The notes beneath the pieces were generated by a model. That model did not search any database. It worked only from the letters and a program-made list of their open reading frames with translations, and was not told where the DNA came from. From contig CP154954.1 in assembly GCA_039621445.1 (NCBI GenBank), positions 72,485,082 through 72,549,081 on the forward strand: a stretch of 64,000 nucleotides of DNA, written 5' to 3'. This DNA is from Euglena gracilis. Lineage: Eukaryota; Euglenida; Euglenophyceae; Euglenales. The position numbers and the translations under genes are program-made. Below are positions 10,628 through 19,671 of the stretch, one piece after another; within the stretch, counting starts at the first letter, position 1, and every line of letters begins with the position of its first letter.

Positions 10628-10897
10628 TTGGAGACCAAGGAAGTGCTGAAGGCGGTGATGCCGTTCCCAAAGCTTGTTCTTCCTGCAGCAGAGGGCATGG
10701 TCGCCGAAGGGGTCGATGACCTAGCCACGGCCGAGGACAAGGGGAACCAGCCAGATTCAGGGGATCCGAGGTGCCACTTGAGCATCCTCCGGAATGAAGT
10801 ACCATTGATCACCATTCCTATGGCCTTGCAAGGGCGGGTGCCGAATGCAGCTTGGAGGTTCGGCAGCCACCCCCCCCCCCAGGGTTGTTCGTGTTAA
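10628..10897 (+). CDS. Hypothetical 89-codon ORF, possible exon
   Basis: The frame has a normal residue mix with an acidic middle (residues about 28-45) and no low-complexity run until a final poly-Pro stretch caused by a C-run. I do not recognise it. The opposite strand has an overlapping 123-codon frame, so the coding strand is uncertain. It is followed at 10898-10960 by GTTTTAAAACACC words like those near 20870 and 17930, suggesting a transposon setting. Confidence 0.25.
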   Translation: METKEVLKAVMPFPKLVLPAAEGMVAEGVDDLATAEDKGNQPDSGDPRCHLSILRNEVPLITIPMALQGRVPNAAWRFGSHPPPQGCSC

Positions 10898-11404
10898 AAA
10901 CAGGTCGTTTTAAAACACCGATTTAAATCAGTTTAAAACACCTGAGCCCCGGAGACGTGTAAAACAGCTGGCATACCTATATTGAGAACATATCAATTTG
11001 CGAACCCAGAATGCCGTGTTTTTGAGCATTTGAATGGCTTTTCCTCACGGAAGATCCACAAAAAAAAATCCAGAAAGACATGGAAGTGAAAGAATCACCA
11101 GTCCACTTTCACAAAATGGACTTTTTTTGGAACAGGGGTGCTTTTTTTCTTTTCATCCTTTCATTTGCCTCGCCCAAAGGGGGGTGAGTTTGCCTTGCGC
11201 GGTTTTACGGGGGGATCCCCCCCCCGAGGATGGGAGCCAAAAGACCAAAAATCAGACTTCTTTCTGGAAAACTGGACTTTGCAGCACTTGGTCGGTTCCA
11301 AAACATTTCTTCTGTGACAGCAGTGTTCATGACACTGGAGAGTGCGCCGAGAAGCCACACTTCCACACAGAGGAGGCATGGAACACCTCAAAAATGGGTA
11401 ACTG
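10898..11404. other. No gene recognised
   Basis: A CAGGGTTGTTCG word followed by inverted GTTTTAAAAC words (10885-10945) resembles a hAT-type terminus, but no partner end was found. The remainder is AT-rich with no coding signal. Confidence 0.3.
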
Positions 11405-11852
11405 AAGGGGGGTGTATCCCCCGCGACCCCTCCCGCGACCCCCCCGCAACCCCCCCGCGACCCACACATGGAGGGTTTCCGCATCCCAGTAGGAGGGGGT
11501 GTATCCCCCGCTACCCCCCCCCCGCGACCCCCCCCGCGACCCCCCCCCCCGCGACCCACACATGGAGGGTTTCCGCATCCCAGTAGGAGCCAAAAAAGGG
11601 CACCTACCATGCCCCCCCCCCGAGCTATTCCCCCCCCCGAGCTATTCCCATTGGGGGTACGGGAATAGCTCACTGTCATAGCACTTTTTATAAAGAACTT
11701 CCTGAGAAAGTGGTCAAAAATCGACGTTTTTGGACCATTTTCAAAAATCACCTTTTGGCAAATGTGCACAAAATTGACCATTTTTTGCGAACATCCAAAA
11801 AAGTTGCCAAAAATGACCCCTTTTGGGTTGCCCGAGGGTCGGGTATGGGAAT
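11405..11852. repeat. GCGACCCCC tandem words and GAATAGCTCGGG fold-back repeat
   Basis: From 11428 to 11555 CGCGACCCCCC is repeated irregularly, with two copies of an ACCCACACATGGAGGGTTTC segment. From 11611 to 11680 lies a CATGCCCCC/GAGCTATTCCC fold-back unit. The stretch 11790-11852 matches 29880-29926 and is the left part of the repeat into which the 11853-15116 element inserted. Confidence 0.55.
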
Positions 11853-11857
11853 TATAT

Positions 11858-11957
11858 AAAAATCGTGGGCATAACCCGTATTCAGGCCGTATAACGGGTC
11901 AAGGGCGCCCTTGACCCGTTATACGGCCTGAATACGGGTTATGGCCCACGATTTTTT
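11858..11957. repeat. 100-bp near-perfect palindrome
   Basis: The two arms meet at GGGCGCCC (around 11906/11907). They match over about 47 bp with one indel, giving AAATCGTGGGC...GCCCACGATTT at the outside. It lies between the insertion boundary and the left terminal repeat of the tyrosine-recombinase element, so it is either part of that element's left end or a small separate insertion. Confidence 0.8.
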
Positions 11958-13422
11958 TGTAACCGTGTTTAGAGAGGCCCGGCGCCTGCCCTGTATTTCG
12001 TGGGTATGCTTCACGCCAGGGTTTCGGGCACTTTTTTGTTGATTTTCCTGGAAAATTCCTGAACACGGCAATATGCCCTGTTTTTCGTGTTCACCTTACC
12101 ACTAAAAACAGGGCATATTTCCGGGTTAACAAAATATGCCCTGTTTTTCGTGGTAAGGAACCAGTGAATGAAAATGATGTCCCAATGCCCCAAACCATGG
12201 CCACGGCGTCCTGGAAAATGTTCTTGTGCCATTTGCTTTATTTATTTATACTCATTGCGTTCTTCCTCAGTCTGTTTTTGAAAAATGGCAAAGAAAGCTG
12301 CCAACACCATGGACCGAATGTTGCCACAACCCCCAAAAGTTCCTGAATTCTTGGCCACAATTAAGCAGGGTTGGGAAAAAAGAAAGAACCCTGCTGTTGA
12401 CCCCTTGCATGGTAACCTTCTGGCGGAGGCTACCAAAAAGAAAGCATCCGGTTCAGTTGGCACACCTCCTTGAATTCGAGGACGTCTGCAATGCGCTTTG
12501 CGCTGTCTATGACGAACTAGATGCTTTCCTTTGTGCTTGGGCAGCTTGGGAGCTTGATCCTGCACTGTTGTTTGATGGGCAAGCGGTCATCAAACAATGC
12601 GAGGACCAACGCCGGGCACAGTGTGGCCAGCAATTCAAATTCCGACAATTGAAAGCATCGACGTTCAGGGGATACCTGAACGCAGTTGCCCGCATCCATG
12701 CGGCATCTCAGCCAGAAACCCCGTTTGTGCCATCCTCTGAAATGCAACTCCCACGGCTGCAAAAATTGATGGCGGCTGCTCTGACCCGTGAGGCAACCAA
12801 AAAGGCCATTGGTGAGGCTGCGCACCCCCCTGAGGAAATTCTGCAACCTGCAGAACTTCCTGGCATCCTTGACACGGTTCAGTGGAGCAGGCCGTTTGAG
12901 GCACAGCGGGGAAACATTCTCATTGGGGGCGTTTGGCCGGACCAACCTAGCTGGCTGGCAGACCAACCTGGCCGGCTGGCAGACCAACCTAGCCGACCAA
13001 CATGCCGGCTGTCCAGCCGTCCGTCCATATGAAAGCCATTGTCGCTGGCCGCCCGGCCATCCAGACCAAACAATGTGTACGCCGCACGAACTCATGGCTT
13101 GAGCAGGAATTAGTGTTTGCGGACCGGGGAGGCCGATTTACCGGACGACATTAACACGTATTTATCTCGGACGACGGGAAAAATTCTGCGCCGCCGTTTG
13201 GCCGTAGTGGGGAAGCGGACGGGGGCCGGCGGGGCGTTGGTGGTGTGTCCTGTCCGCCGCCCAGTCCCGCAGGGTTCCCCACCGGGAAAAAGCGGCAGAA
13301 CACTAACTCGAAGGGTGGTGTGTTAAATTTTTGGTGGAAGCCTGATTTGATCATTCACCCAACGTGCGCCAAAGGCCAGCAAAAAAAAACCTAAAGAAAT
13401 CCAGCCTGAAAAGGAAAAGGTT

Positions 13423-13660
13423 TTGTTTCAGGGGGAAAACCCCCAAAAAATACAAATAAAAACACAAAAAGAACAACCTCGTGTTTCGAAACCAACGTTT
13501 GATGAAAATGCGAAGTTGAATTGTGAGGCATTAAACGTGCAAGATGTTGATGAAAAAACGGTCCTTGAAAAAAAGTTGGGATTTTGGCCCGAAAAAATTA
13601 TGAAAACACTGCAGAACACAAATATTGCAGCAGAAAAAAAAAACAGGCGCCATGTTACAA
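13423..13660 (+). CDS. Lys-rich coding-like segment, unrecognised
   Basis: The first 80 or so codons of this open frame are charged and Lys/Glu/Asn-rich, without low-complexity DNA. After that the frame becomes repetitive in character. It lies inside the 12925-14716 insertion, between its left subterminal repeats and the 13950 segment, and may be an exon or broken part of that element's protein. I do not recognise a domain. Confidence 0.3.
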
Positions 13661-13949
13661 GAGAATTACAGTGCAGCAGTTACAAACAACTTTTTCACCT
13701 GCTTCCTTGTCCGTCATTAGAATCCAGCTGCTTCTCTGTTCTTCAGTTTCTGTCAATTCACCTGAAAAATGCATTCAAACACACAATTGCAATTGCAACA
13801 ATGCACACAGCCAATGTGTGTCAATTGTGATGACTGTGATGTGAGATGTTGGCCACGAATGATGGTGCAAAAAATACCCAAAAAATAGGAAAACATGAAC
13901 AGGTTTTGACAGAAGGTTGCATTGAAAAACCATGTGATGCCACAGACGT

Positions 13950-14412
13950 ATGCCAACAGTTGATGCAACAGCCACAAATTTTTCATTTAAATTTATTTTC
14001 ACAGACAAACAGTGGAAAGGGTCAACACAACGACTTTCACTGGAAAAAATGAGCAATTCAGCAGAACAAGCGAAAGGGATCATACCTTCAACTGTGAAGT
14101 TGTCATCACAAATCTGGTCCAGACAGCAAAATCCCAAAGTCTTCAAATTCGCCCAATATGAACCGTCTGGTTGGTTGAACTTTGATCTGGATGGGGAAAG
14201 AATCAGTTCGTTGGCAATGAAATGGCATTAAATTTGATCCTAATTTGGTGTCCGCGAACTTAAAATTCAAGGCGGTACCAAAGGACAAAAGGCTGTGCCA
14301 CTGGTGGGTGGATTCAGTTCGCCCCACCACCGCACATCTAATTGTGTGTCCTGAAAAAAAAATACCTCACCAGATTGATGTGATGGGTGAAAAAAAGGAA
14401 AGGCTCGGCACT
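13950..14412 (+). pseudogene. Unrecognised element protein, frameshifted
   Basis: Two consecutive frames look coding: 13950-14228 (aromatic- and charge-balanced, with W-S-R-Q-Q-N-P-K-V and E-P-S-G-W-L-N-F) and, after a shift near 14230, about 14240-14412 (with C-H-W-W-V-D-S-V-R). Together they would give about 150 residues of one protein. It sits in the 1.79-kb insertion just upstream of a tRNA gene. No known domain was recognised. It may be the protein that mobilised the insertion, or captured host sequence. Confidence 0.35.
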
Positions 14413-14446
14413 TTTTACATGGCTCTTATTTTCAGTTTCATCCATC

Positions 14447-14517
14447 GGTCTTATAGTGCAGTGGTCAGCACCTGGGACTATGGCTCCCACAATCTCGGTT
14501 CGAACCCGGGTAAGATC
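14447..14517 (+). tRNA. tRNA with ATG anticodon (His codon family)
   Basis: A full cloverleaf can be drawn in 71 nt. The 7-bp acceptor pairs GGTCTTA with TAAGATC, with one G-T pair. The D stem is GTGC/GCAC. The anticodon stem TGGGA/TCCCA holds the 7-nt loop CTATGGC, giving anticodon ATG. The variable loop has 4 nt. The T stem CTCGG/CCGGG holds TTCGAAC. A run of eight T follows at 14519-14527, a typical pol III stop. Eukaryotic His tRNAs normally carry GTG and an extra 5' G, so the ATG anticodon is odd. It lies in the 12925-14716 insertion and could be a captured or tRNA-derived copy. Confidence 0.7.
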
Positions 14518-14586
14518 TCTTTTTTTTGTTGTTCTTTTTGTTCGTCTCGTCCTTGCCAGCCCAGTAGGAAAAGCCACATTTGGCGA

Positions 14587-14708
14587 TTTTGAGACCAACC
14601 TAGCCGTCCGTCCGTCCAGACCAAAATCCTGTCCAGCCGTCCGTCCAGATGAGAGGAATTTTCTCTAGCCGTCCGTCCGTCCGTCCGTCCGTCCGTCCGT
14701 CCGTCCTC
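14587..14708. repeat. CCGT tandem repeat at the insertion's right end
   Basis: CCGTCCGTCC units alternate with AGACCAA and AGATGAGAGG words, ending in nine perfect CCGT units (14671-14706). Related units sit at the left end of the same insertion (13008-13026). Confidence 0.75.
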
Positions 14709-15116
14709 ACGCCCCCATTATGGGTTTCTGCACCGGGTATCGCAGCGAAGTGTTACGGAGGTTGCAGGTGGATTCGTTCGTCGAGTCCAAAACGAAGGAT
14801 GGTCGTAAGATGCTTTCTGTGTCCGTTGCCACCATGAAAAACCATCAGCAATCACTGGGCAAATCGGATATGGCCCTGATGCGGCAAGTCATTGTGGAAG
14901 GGCCCGATCCGGCAACTTGCCCCGTGGCTGCTTTTGAGAGGCAACGAACATTGGTCGGTTTGGGAGAAAACCCTGAACACGGCAATATGCCCTGTTTTTT
15001 GTGTTCACCTTACCACGAAAAACAGGGCATATTGCCGGGTTAAGAAAATATGCCCTGTTTTCCGTGTTCATAGCCACGAAATACAGGGCAGGCGCCGGGC
15101 CTCTAAACACGGTTAC

Positions 15117-15232
15117 AGCTCGGGGGGGGACCTAGGTCCCCCCCCCCCCGAGCTGTTCCCCCCCCCCCGTACTGTTCCCATTGGGCCGTAAAGGGTCCCG
15201 GGGACGGGAATAGCTCGGGGGGGGGGGCACGG
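15117..15232. repeat. GAATAGCTCGGG fold-back repeat, right part
   Basis: This continues the repeat interrupted at 11852. It has AGCTCGGGG, CCCCGAGCTGTTCCC, ACTGTTCCCATTGGGCCGTA and GGGACGGGAATAGCTCGGGG in the same order as 29927-30043. It can fold into nested hairpins. Confidence 0.65.
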
Positions 15233-15690
15233 TAATTAGGAATTTGCACCCAAATTAGGATCAAAATTGCCTAAAATGTGTGACAAATTCCTAATTGTAG
15301 CTATTTTTGGACCCAAAAGTTCTAAAAATAGGTCCCATGTGACGTTGTATGAGAGGTCACACTTGTCACGCGTGACCCGTCAAAACTTCCACGTTCCCCC
15401 CGCGACCCCCCCCCCGCGACCCCCCCGCGACCCCCCCCGCGACTCATACACCCCCGGAGCCAAAAAAGGGCACCTAATTAGGAATTTGCACCCAAATTAG
15501 GAATCAAAATTGCCTAAAATGTGTGACAAATTCCTAATTGGAGCTATTTTTGGACCCAAAAGTTCTAAAAATAGGTCCCATGTGACGTTGTATGAGAGGT
15601 CACACTTGTCACGCGTGACCCGTCAAAACTTCCACGTTCCCCCCGCGACCCCCCGCGACCCCCCCCCCCCCGCGACTCATACACCCCCAA
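15233..15690. repeat. Two tandem 242-bp units
   Basis: TAATTAGGAATTTGCACCC starts at 15233 and again at 15475. Both units carry GACGTTGTATGAGAGGTCAC and end in CGCGACCCCCC runs and GCGACTCATACACCCCC. They are nearly identical, so the duplication is recent. A diverged relative is at 37590-37700. Confidence 0.8.
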
Positions 15691-15734
15691 GGACATGGAA
15701 GGGGGCTGTCACACGTTCACAACAGATTTAAAAG

Positions 15735-15871
15735 GGGTTGTTACATTCCTCGGTGTCGATGAAGTCGGCGGTGTTCATCGCCCTCTGTAGGAAGGCAATT
15801 TTCCTCACTCGTTGCAGGTCCAACCGCGTGCGAAGGTTGCAGCCACAGCTCACTTCAGATGATTCCATGGA
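15735..15871 (-). CDS. Possible short exon, unrecognised
   Basis: On the minus strand an ATG at 15871 opens about 45 codons of normal composition (M-E-S-S-E-V-S-C-G-C..., then R-V-R-K-I-A-F-L-Q-R-A-M). It is bounded by repeats on the right side of the 242-bp tandem array. It is too short to assign and may be an exon fragment of a transposon protein or captured gene. Confidence 0.25.
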
Positions 15872-15961
15872 TCCAAAAAAGACAGCACTCTACTCTGTCC
15901 CCCAGGCCTTTTTTCAAAAGTTTTCACACAAAAAAAATCGAATGAGACTAAAAAAAAATTA

Positions 15962-16409
15962 GTTAATCCCACGACTGTGATGGATATGACCCGGACGGGG
16001 GGGTTAGAAGCGGCCACACTTTGAAGTGGGCCCTGCGCACCGTAGGTTAACCTCATCGTGGACAATTGTCTCTCCACCCCACAGATGGCTCATGCGCACT
16101 GATGTAACCGCAGGCACGGGTCGCAGAGAGCAGGTGGAAATCCACGTCGTCAATTATAGCGAACTTTTAAGACGCGGAGGGCAGGGAATTTCTTAAGGAC
16201 CCCGGGGGGGGGGGGGGGCAGCCTCCGGCTGGCAAAAAGGTTGTCGGCGGGGGGAGGGGGTCCGGGGCTGGAGCGGGCTGGGCTGGGCTGGGTCGAGGAA
16301 AAAGGGATGGGGGGGGCAGGTGACCCACTCACTTTCCCGTAAAAACGAACATTAAAAAATAAAAACAATTAAAAAAATGGGCTTTCCAATCCTACCGGGA
16401 GGGGTTGGG
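15962..16409. other. Repeat debris, no gene
   Basis: At 16187 CAGGGAATTTCTTAAGGACCCCGG resembles the left end of the CAGGGG introner-like family, followed by a CTCCGGCTGGCAAAAAGG block shared with 25000-25025. An ACCCACTCACTTTCCCG word follows at about 16324, as at 17130, 5445 and 29805. Confidence 0.4.
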
Positions 16410-16847
16410 CAGGGCTGGATAGAGGTAGAGGGATAGAGGTAGAGGTAGAGGTAGAGGTAGAGGTAGAGGTCACCTCTACCTCTACTATCCCTCTATGTCA
16501 CCTCAATGTCAAACTTCTAAGGGAAGTGGCTTATCAAAGAAAATTTATGCCGAACGAAGGCAATTTTATGGAAAAAATCAGAAATTGGCCATTCTTGTCA
16601 CAAATCTCTTATGGCAATTTTTGAAACCACCCATCCGGATATTTTTTCTCATTCCTAACCTAAATAGGATGTGTTGAGATGCTAATTTGCCAAATTTGAG
16701 GCATTTGGAGCCTTTTGTGGCCCTTATTGGTGCCATTTTATGACATTTTATGGACATAGAGGTGACATAGAGGTAGAGGTAGAGGTAGAGGTGGGTCAGA
16801 TAGAGGTAGAGGACTTTGACCTCTACCTCTACCTCTATCCAGCCCTG
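16410..16847. mobile_element. MITE with TAGAGG-array inverted ends
   Basis: The ends are CAGGGCTGGATAGAGGTAG and its complement, and each continues into arrays of TAGAGG (left) or CCTCTA (right). GGGTTGGGC flanks both sides (16402-16410 and 16847-16855), a 7-9 bp duplication depending on where the end is set. CAGGG termini with an 8-bp duplication point to a hAT-mobilised MITE. The 435-bp interior is non-coding. A degraded relative of the arrays lies at 36378-36440. Confidence 0.75.
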
Positions 16848-16929
16848 GGTTGGGCCAACCGATGGGGGGGGGGGGGCAGGTAACTCGCTCACTGTCCCGT
16901 AGGGAAAAAAAACACTGAAAAGACTGAAA

Positions 16930-17775
16930 CACAAAGCTCTCTAGCCGGCCAGCTTCCCACCACGTGACCTCGTTCACCGACTGCTCGAAGAGCTCAGTGG
17001 CAGCGTCCATTCGGGGGGTGGGGGGCAGAGTGGGTCGCTATCCAGATAAAAAAAAACCAACTGAAATCAGTGATAAATGAAGTTATCCAGCCAACCGGTG
17101 ACGGGGGGGGGGGGGGCAGGTGACCCACTCACTGTCCCGTGAATAAAAAGACTGAAAAGTATGAAAAATAAAGTAATAAAATAACCCTACCCAACACTGA
17201 AATGACCAAAAACCCTCAGTCTCTGTAACGCTGGGCAGGCTCAAAGGGACTACACTTCGCCAAGTAGCAGGAGATGTCAGCGTCATCCACCCCCCGGCTG
17301 CGTGCATACCTTCACCACTTGCTCCGGGGCCCCGTTGTACGAGTGATGAAATAGGTATGCGGCAGGGTTCTTTTTTTCCCAATTGGGGGGGGGGCGTGGG
17401 AGGGGGGGTCAGGGTATTTTTCAGCAGCAGGGGGGGAGGGGGGTCACTCCGCACGTGCAAGCACTTTTCACATGTATTTTATTTGCGCAAATGCGCGCAA
17501 TGACCACATCAAATTATGTCAAGTGACCAATTCAGGAGAACCATTTCCAAGAAGCCAAGACATGACAACACACAGTCAGTTTTCGTACGAGCCCTGCACA
17601 CTGTATAGTAGTCCCCCTGAGCATACATCAAATTTCTTGATATGGGGCCCAACATTGCCAGAAGGTCTTCTGTTGCTCTTCTGTGTTGCACATTTTCAAG
17701 GTCACGCCGGACCACTTCGCCAGGCTTCAAATGGGCCGCGGCAATTTCAACCAAGTTTCCCCAGTGCGCGTTGTA
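16930..17775 (-). pseudogene. hAT transposase, C-terminal half
   Basis: Read on the minus strand, 17775 to 17500 gives N-A-H-W-G-N-L-V-E followed by H-L-K-P-G-E-V-V-R-R. The block near 17350-17270 has a diverged Pro-rich stretch with stop codons. The block near 16995-16930 gives F-E-Q-S-V-N-E-V-T-W-W-E-A, like the hAT C-terminal dimerisation region with its paired Trp. The same pieces in the same order occur at 32820-33755. The N-terminal half continues at 19672-20818 beyond an inserted element. hAT transposases move DNA elements by cut and paste. Frameshifts, stops and the 1.9-kb insertion make this copy dead. Confidence 0.6.
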
Positions 17776-19667
17776 ATACCATGCCCCCCCCCCCATATAA
17801 GACCCCCCCATATAAGACCCCCCCCCCCTGGCCGGCCGAAGGCCGGCCCTTTGGCCGGGACCGACCCCCCCATAGAAGACCCCCCCCATACATGGGGGCG
17901 TTTAAAAGCGCAAGGTACTAATAAAAAGGGATTAAAAGCGTGCGGTTTAATTCCGTTTTGGGTCAAAACCTCGTCGGTTTAATTCCGTTTCCGGCGTCTT
18001 GCGCAAAAAAATTTTTCCCTTCGGCTTTAGGAACGTCCGTCTGATCTTTCCTGCCAAGCGGCAGATATTCCCCTCGCAGTGAGGTCCCGCACAAGGTGCT
18101 CGTGGCGAGTAGGCCGACGTGAGTTTTTTTGCGAAAAAGGCCGAAAAATCTATAGAACTCCTGCCAGCAACGGTGAATTTTTTCACAATGTGTATGGTGT
18201 AAAAAAAATTTTTCTCCCATGGACACCGAAAACAGAAAATGCTCGTGGGAAACAACTGCAGCGCCGACTTTTTTTTGCCAAAAAAGGAGAGAATATTTTT
18301 CTGCAATTCTTTTCAGAATCATCGAATTTTTTTCAAACTGTGTGGTGAAAAAAATTTTTTGACCCCAACCGAAAGCAACAAAATACTCGTGGAAGCAAGT
18401 TCGCTGAGTCGTTTAATCTTCTTCAACTTCAGCTTCAACTTTGACCAATAACCAAAGACACTGGGTGAGCAATGCCAAAACAATTGCAAATGGAAAGACT
18501 TCAACCACTTCCAGGGTTTGACAGCGTCACAGCTGGGGCGTTGGTCTGAGAACGGGCAAAAAAAATGCAACTTTCTGGGGGGTGCCCCCAAAAAAACGGA
18601 GTTCAGGGGGGTGGGCAATTTTTTTTCTTCGGGGGCCAAAAAAGTGGCATTTGGGGGGATGGCAGTCCGAGACTGGAACAGGAATTGCTGTCAGTGGGGG
18701 GGGGCTGAAGGGGATTTTCAGTTTAAAGGAATTCATGTAGCGGGGGGGGGGGAACGGACTTCCTGGGGGGTACTGAAACACGAACAAGGCTCTACGGGCC
18801 AAGTCAAACCCTGGGCCTCAGGATCTCCAGAAGCTGATTGTTCCCCACGCATGGCCACATTCAATCTTCGTCTCGATGTCTTCGTCTTAAAGATCTTGCC
18901 AGTGGACTTCTGCCGGCAATGTGGCAGTCCAGCACGGGCACGGGGGCACCGTTGTCAATCTGACCAGGGTGGTTCAGAATGATTACCTGAGGGAACGGAA
19001 GAAACGGAATGGAAAAGGAACAAAACGCCGATTTGTCCATCTCGCATACAGAATAGCACCAACCAGAAACATTTTTGAAGCCAGACAAGGGGGGCGGAGG
19101 TTGAAAATTTTTTTGGCACTTCTCCAAAACCCTGGTCAAGGGACACACACCCTAACCCCCCCCCCATGAAAGCCCTGAAACCAACCTTGTGGTAGCAGAT
19201 TATGAAAACACTCTGACAACTTAAGCCCTGCTGAGCGTTTGAAGAGAGGCTTACCTGCGCAGTGAAGTCAGCAGCCTCCTCTTTCTTGGCGTTCGAGCAC
19301 ATGACAACAGCGAATCTCCTTGACAGACATGTTCTTCACGTTGAAGCCAACGTTTCGCCAGGGACAGCCTCTCTGGAAGGGAGGAAAGGAAAAACAAGGG
19401 AAACAGGACATTGTTTCTCAACACACCATCAACAGAAAGGTTCTGGGTTAGGAATTTCCTCATGATTTCTTAAATGCGTAATGCTTAACCTCGGTGGTTT
19501 AAATCCGGCCGAGGAGGGATCCTCGTCGGGATTAAAACGGATTTAAACCCGACGAGTTAAATACCAAACCGAATTTAGTATCAAACGCTTTTAAACGCCC
19601 CCCTGTATAAGCCCCCCCTGGGATTTTGGCTCCCGAGGGGGGGTCTTATATGGGGGGGGCATGGTAT
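17776..19667. mobile_element. 1.9-kb inverted-repeat element carrying an EF-1alpha fragment
   Basis: The ends are ATACCATGCCCCCC and GGGGGGCATGGTAT. The inverted similarity extends inwards through CATATAAGACC and GGCGTTTAAAAGCG (17785-17915 against 19570-19660), giving terminal repeats of over 100 bp. It splits a hAT transposase frame between the N-A-H-W-G segment (17775) and the F-K-A-L segment (19672). A related hAT copy at 33660-33690 is continuous across this point. The target duplication is unclear (TA is possible). The interior contains part of the translation elongation factor 1-alpha gene, so this is a gene-capturing element. Confidence 0.65.
18900..19378 (-). pseudogene. Elongation factor 1-alpha fragment with an intron
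   Basis: On the minus strand, after a CTTCCAG acceptor at about 19373, the reading E-A-V-P-G then V-G-F-N-V-K-N-M-S-V-K-E-I-R matches domain II of EF-1alpha. It continues, after frame slips, as K-K-E-E-A-A-D-F-T-A-Q. A GT-AG intron follows (GTAAGC at about 19252 to CCTCAG at about 18989). The next exon gives V-I-I-L-N-H-P-G-Q-I and P-V-L-D-C-H, the well-known start of EF-1alpha domain III. Coding then decays. EF-1alpha delivers aminoacyl-tRNA to the ribosome. Two indels and loss of both ends make this a non-functional captured fragment. The retained intron shows capture at the DNA level rather than through mRNA. Confidence 0.8.
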
Positions 19668-19671
19668 TATA

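Larger units (their letters stand above)
12925..14716. mobile_element. 1.79-kb insertion inside the recombinase gene
   Basis: It starts GGGGGCG and ends CGCCCCC, and is flanked by ATT on both sides (12922-12924 and 14717-14719). Removing it with one ATT restores an open recombinase frame. Both ends carry GACCAACCTAGC and CCGTCCGTCC subterminal repeats (12940-13030 and 14592-14708). Inside are coding-like segments at 13423-13660 and 13950-14410 and a complete tRNA at 14447-14517. I cannot assign it to a superfamily. Confidence 0.6.
12285..15003 (+). pseudogene. Tyrosine recombinase, split and truncated
   Basis: Reading starts at ATG 12285, shifts by one base in the A-run near 12432-12440, and continues to 12924. 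Removing the 1792-bp insertion (12925-14716) plus one ATT copy rejoins it in frame at 14720. The N-terminal half has the alpha-helical SAM-like core-binding pattern (around F-R-G-Y-L-N-A-V-A-R-I-H, then L-Q-K-L-M). The second half has T-G-Y-R-S-E-V-L, matching the first catalytic Arg box of tyrosine recombinases. The C-terminal His-x-x-Arg and Tyr boxes are missing: the frame runs into the right terminal repeat of the host element at about 14976. Such enzymes cut and rejoin DNA during element integration. This copy is inactive by frameshift, insertion and truncation. The family call rests on motif order, not on a search. Confidence 0.6.
11853..15116. mobile_element. Tyrosine-recombinase transposon, 3.26 kb
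   Basis: A repeat that is continuous at 29880-30043 (TATGGGAAT joined to AGCTCGGGG) is split here: TATGGGAAT ends at 11852 and AGCTCGGGG resumes at 15117. The inserted DNA has inverted terminal repeats of about 48 bp (11959-12007 and 15069-15116; core GGCGCCTGCCCTGTATTTCG). Both ends also share a direct block built on AATATGCCCTGTTTTTCGTG (12060-12158 and 14976-15060). No target duplication is seen, which is normal for tyrosine-recombinase elements such as Cryptons and DIRS-like elements. It carries a broken recombinase gene and a nested insertion. Confidence 0.7.

Noticed and set aside
11405-11560. Possible CRISPR array from regular CGCGACCCCCC words
   Set aside because: Spacing is irregular, the units are homopolymer-rich, there are no unique spacers, and the DNA is eukaryotic in character.
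15261-15731. Two near-identical 73-77 codon proteins starting MPKMCDK
   Set aside because: They are the two copies of the 242-bp tandem unit and contain poly-Pro from C-runs; no independent coding signal.
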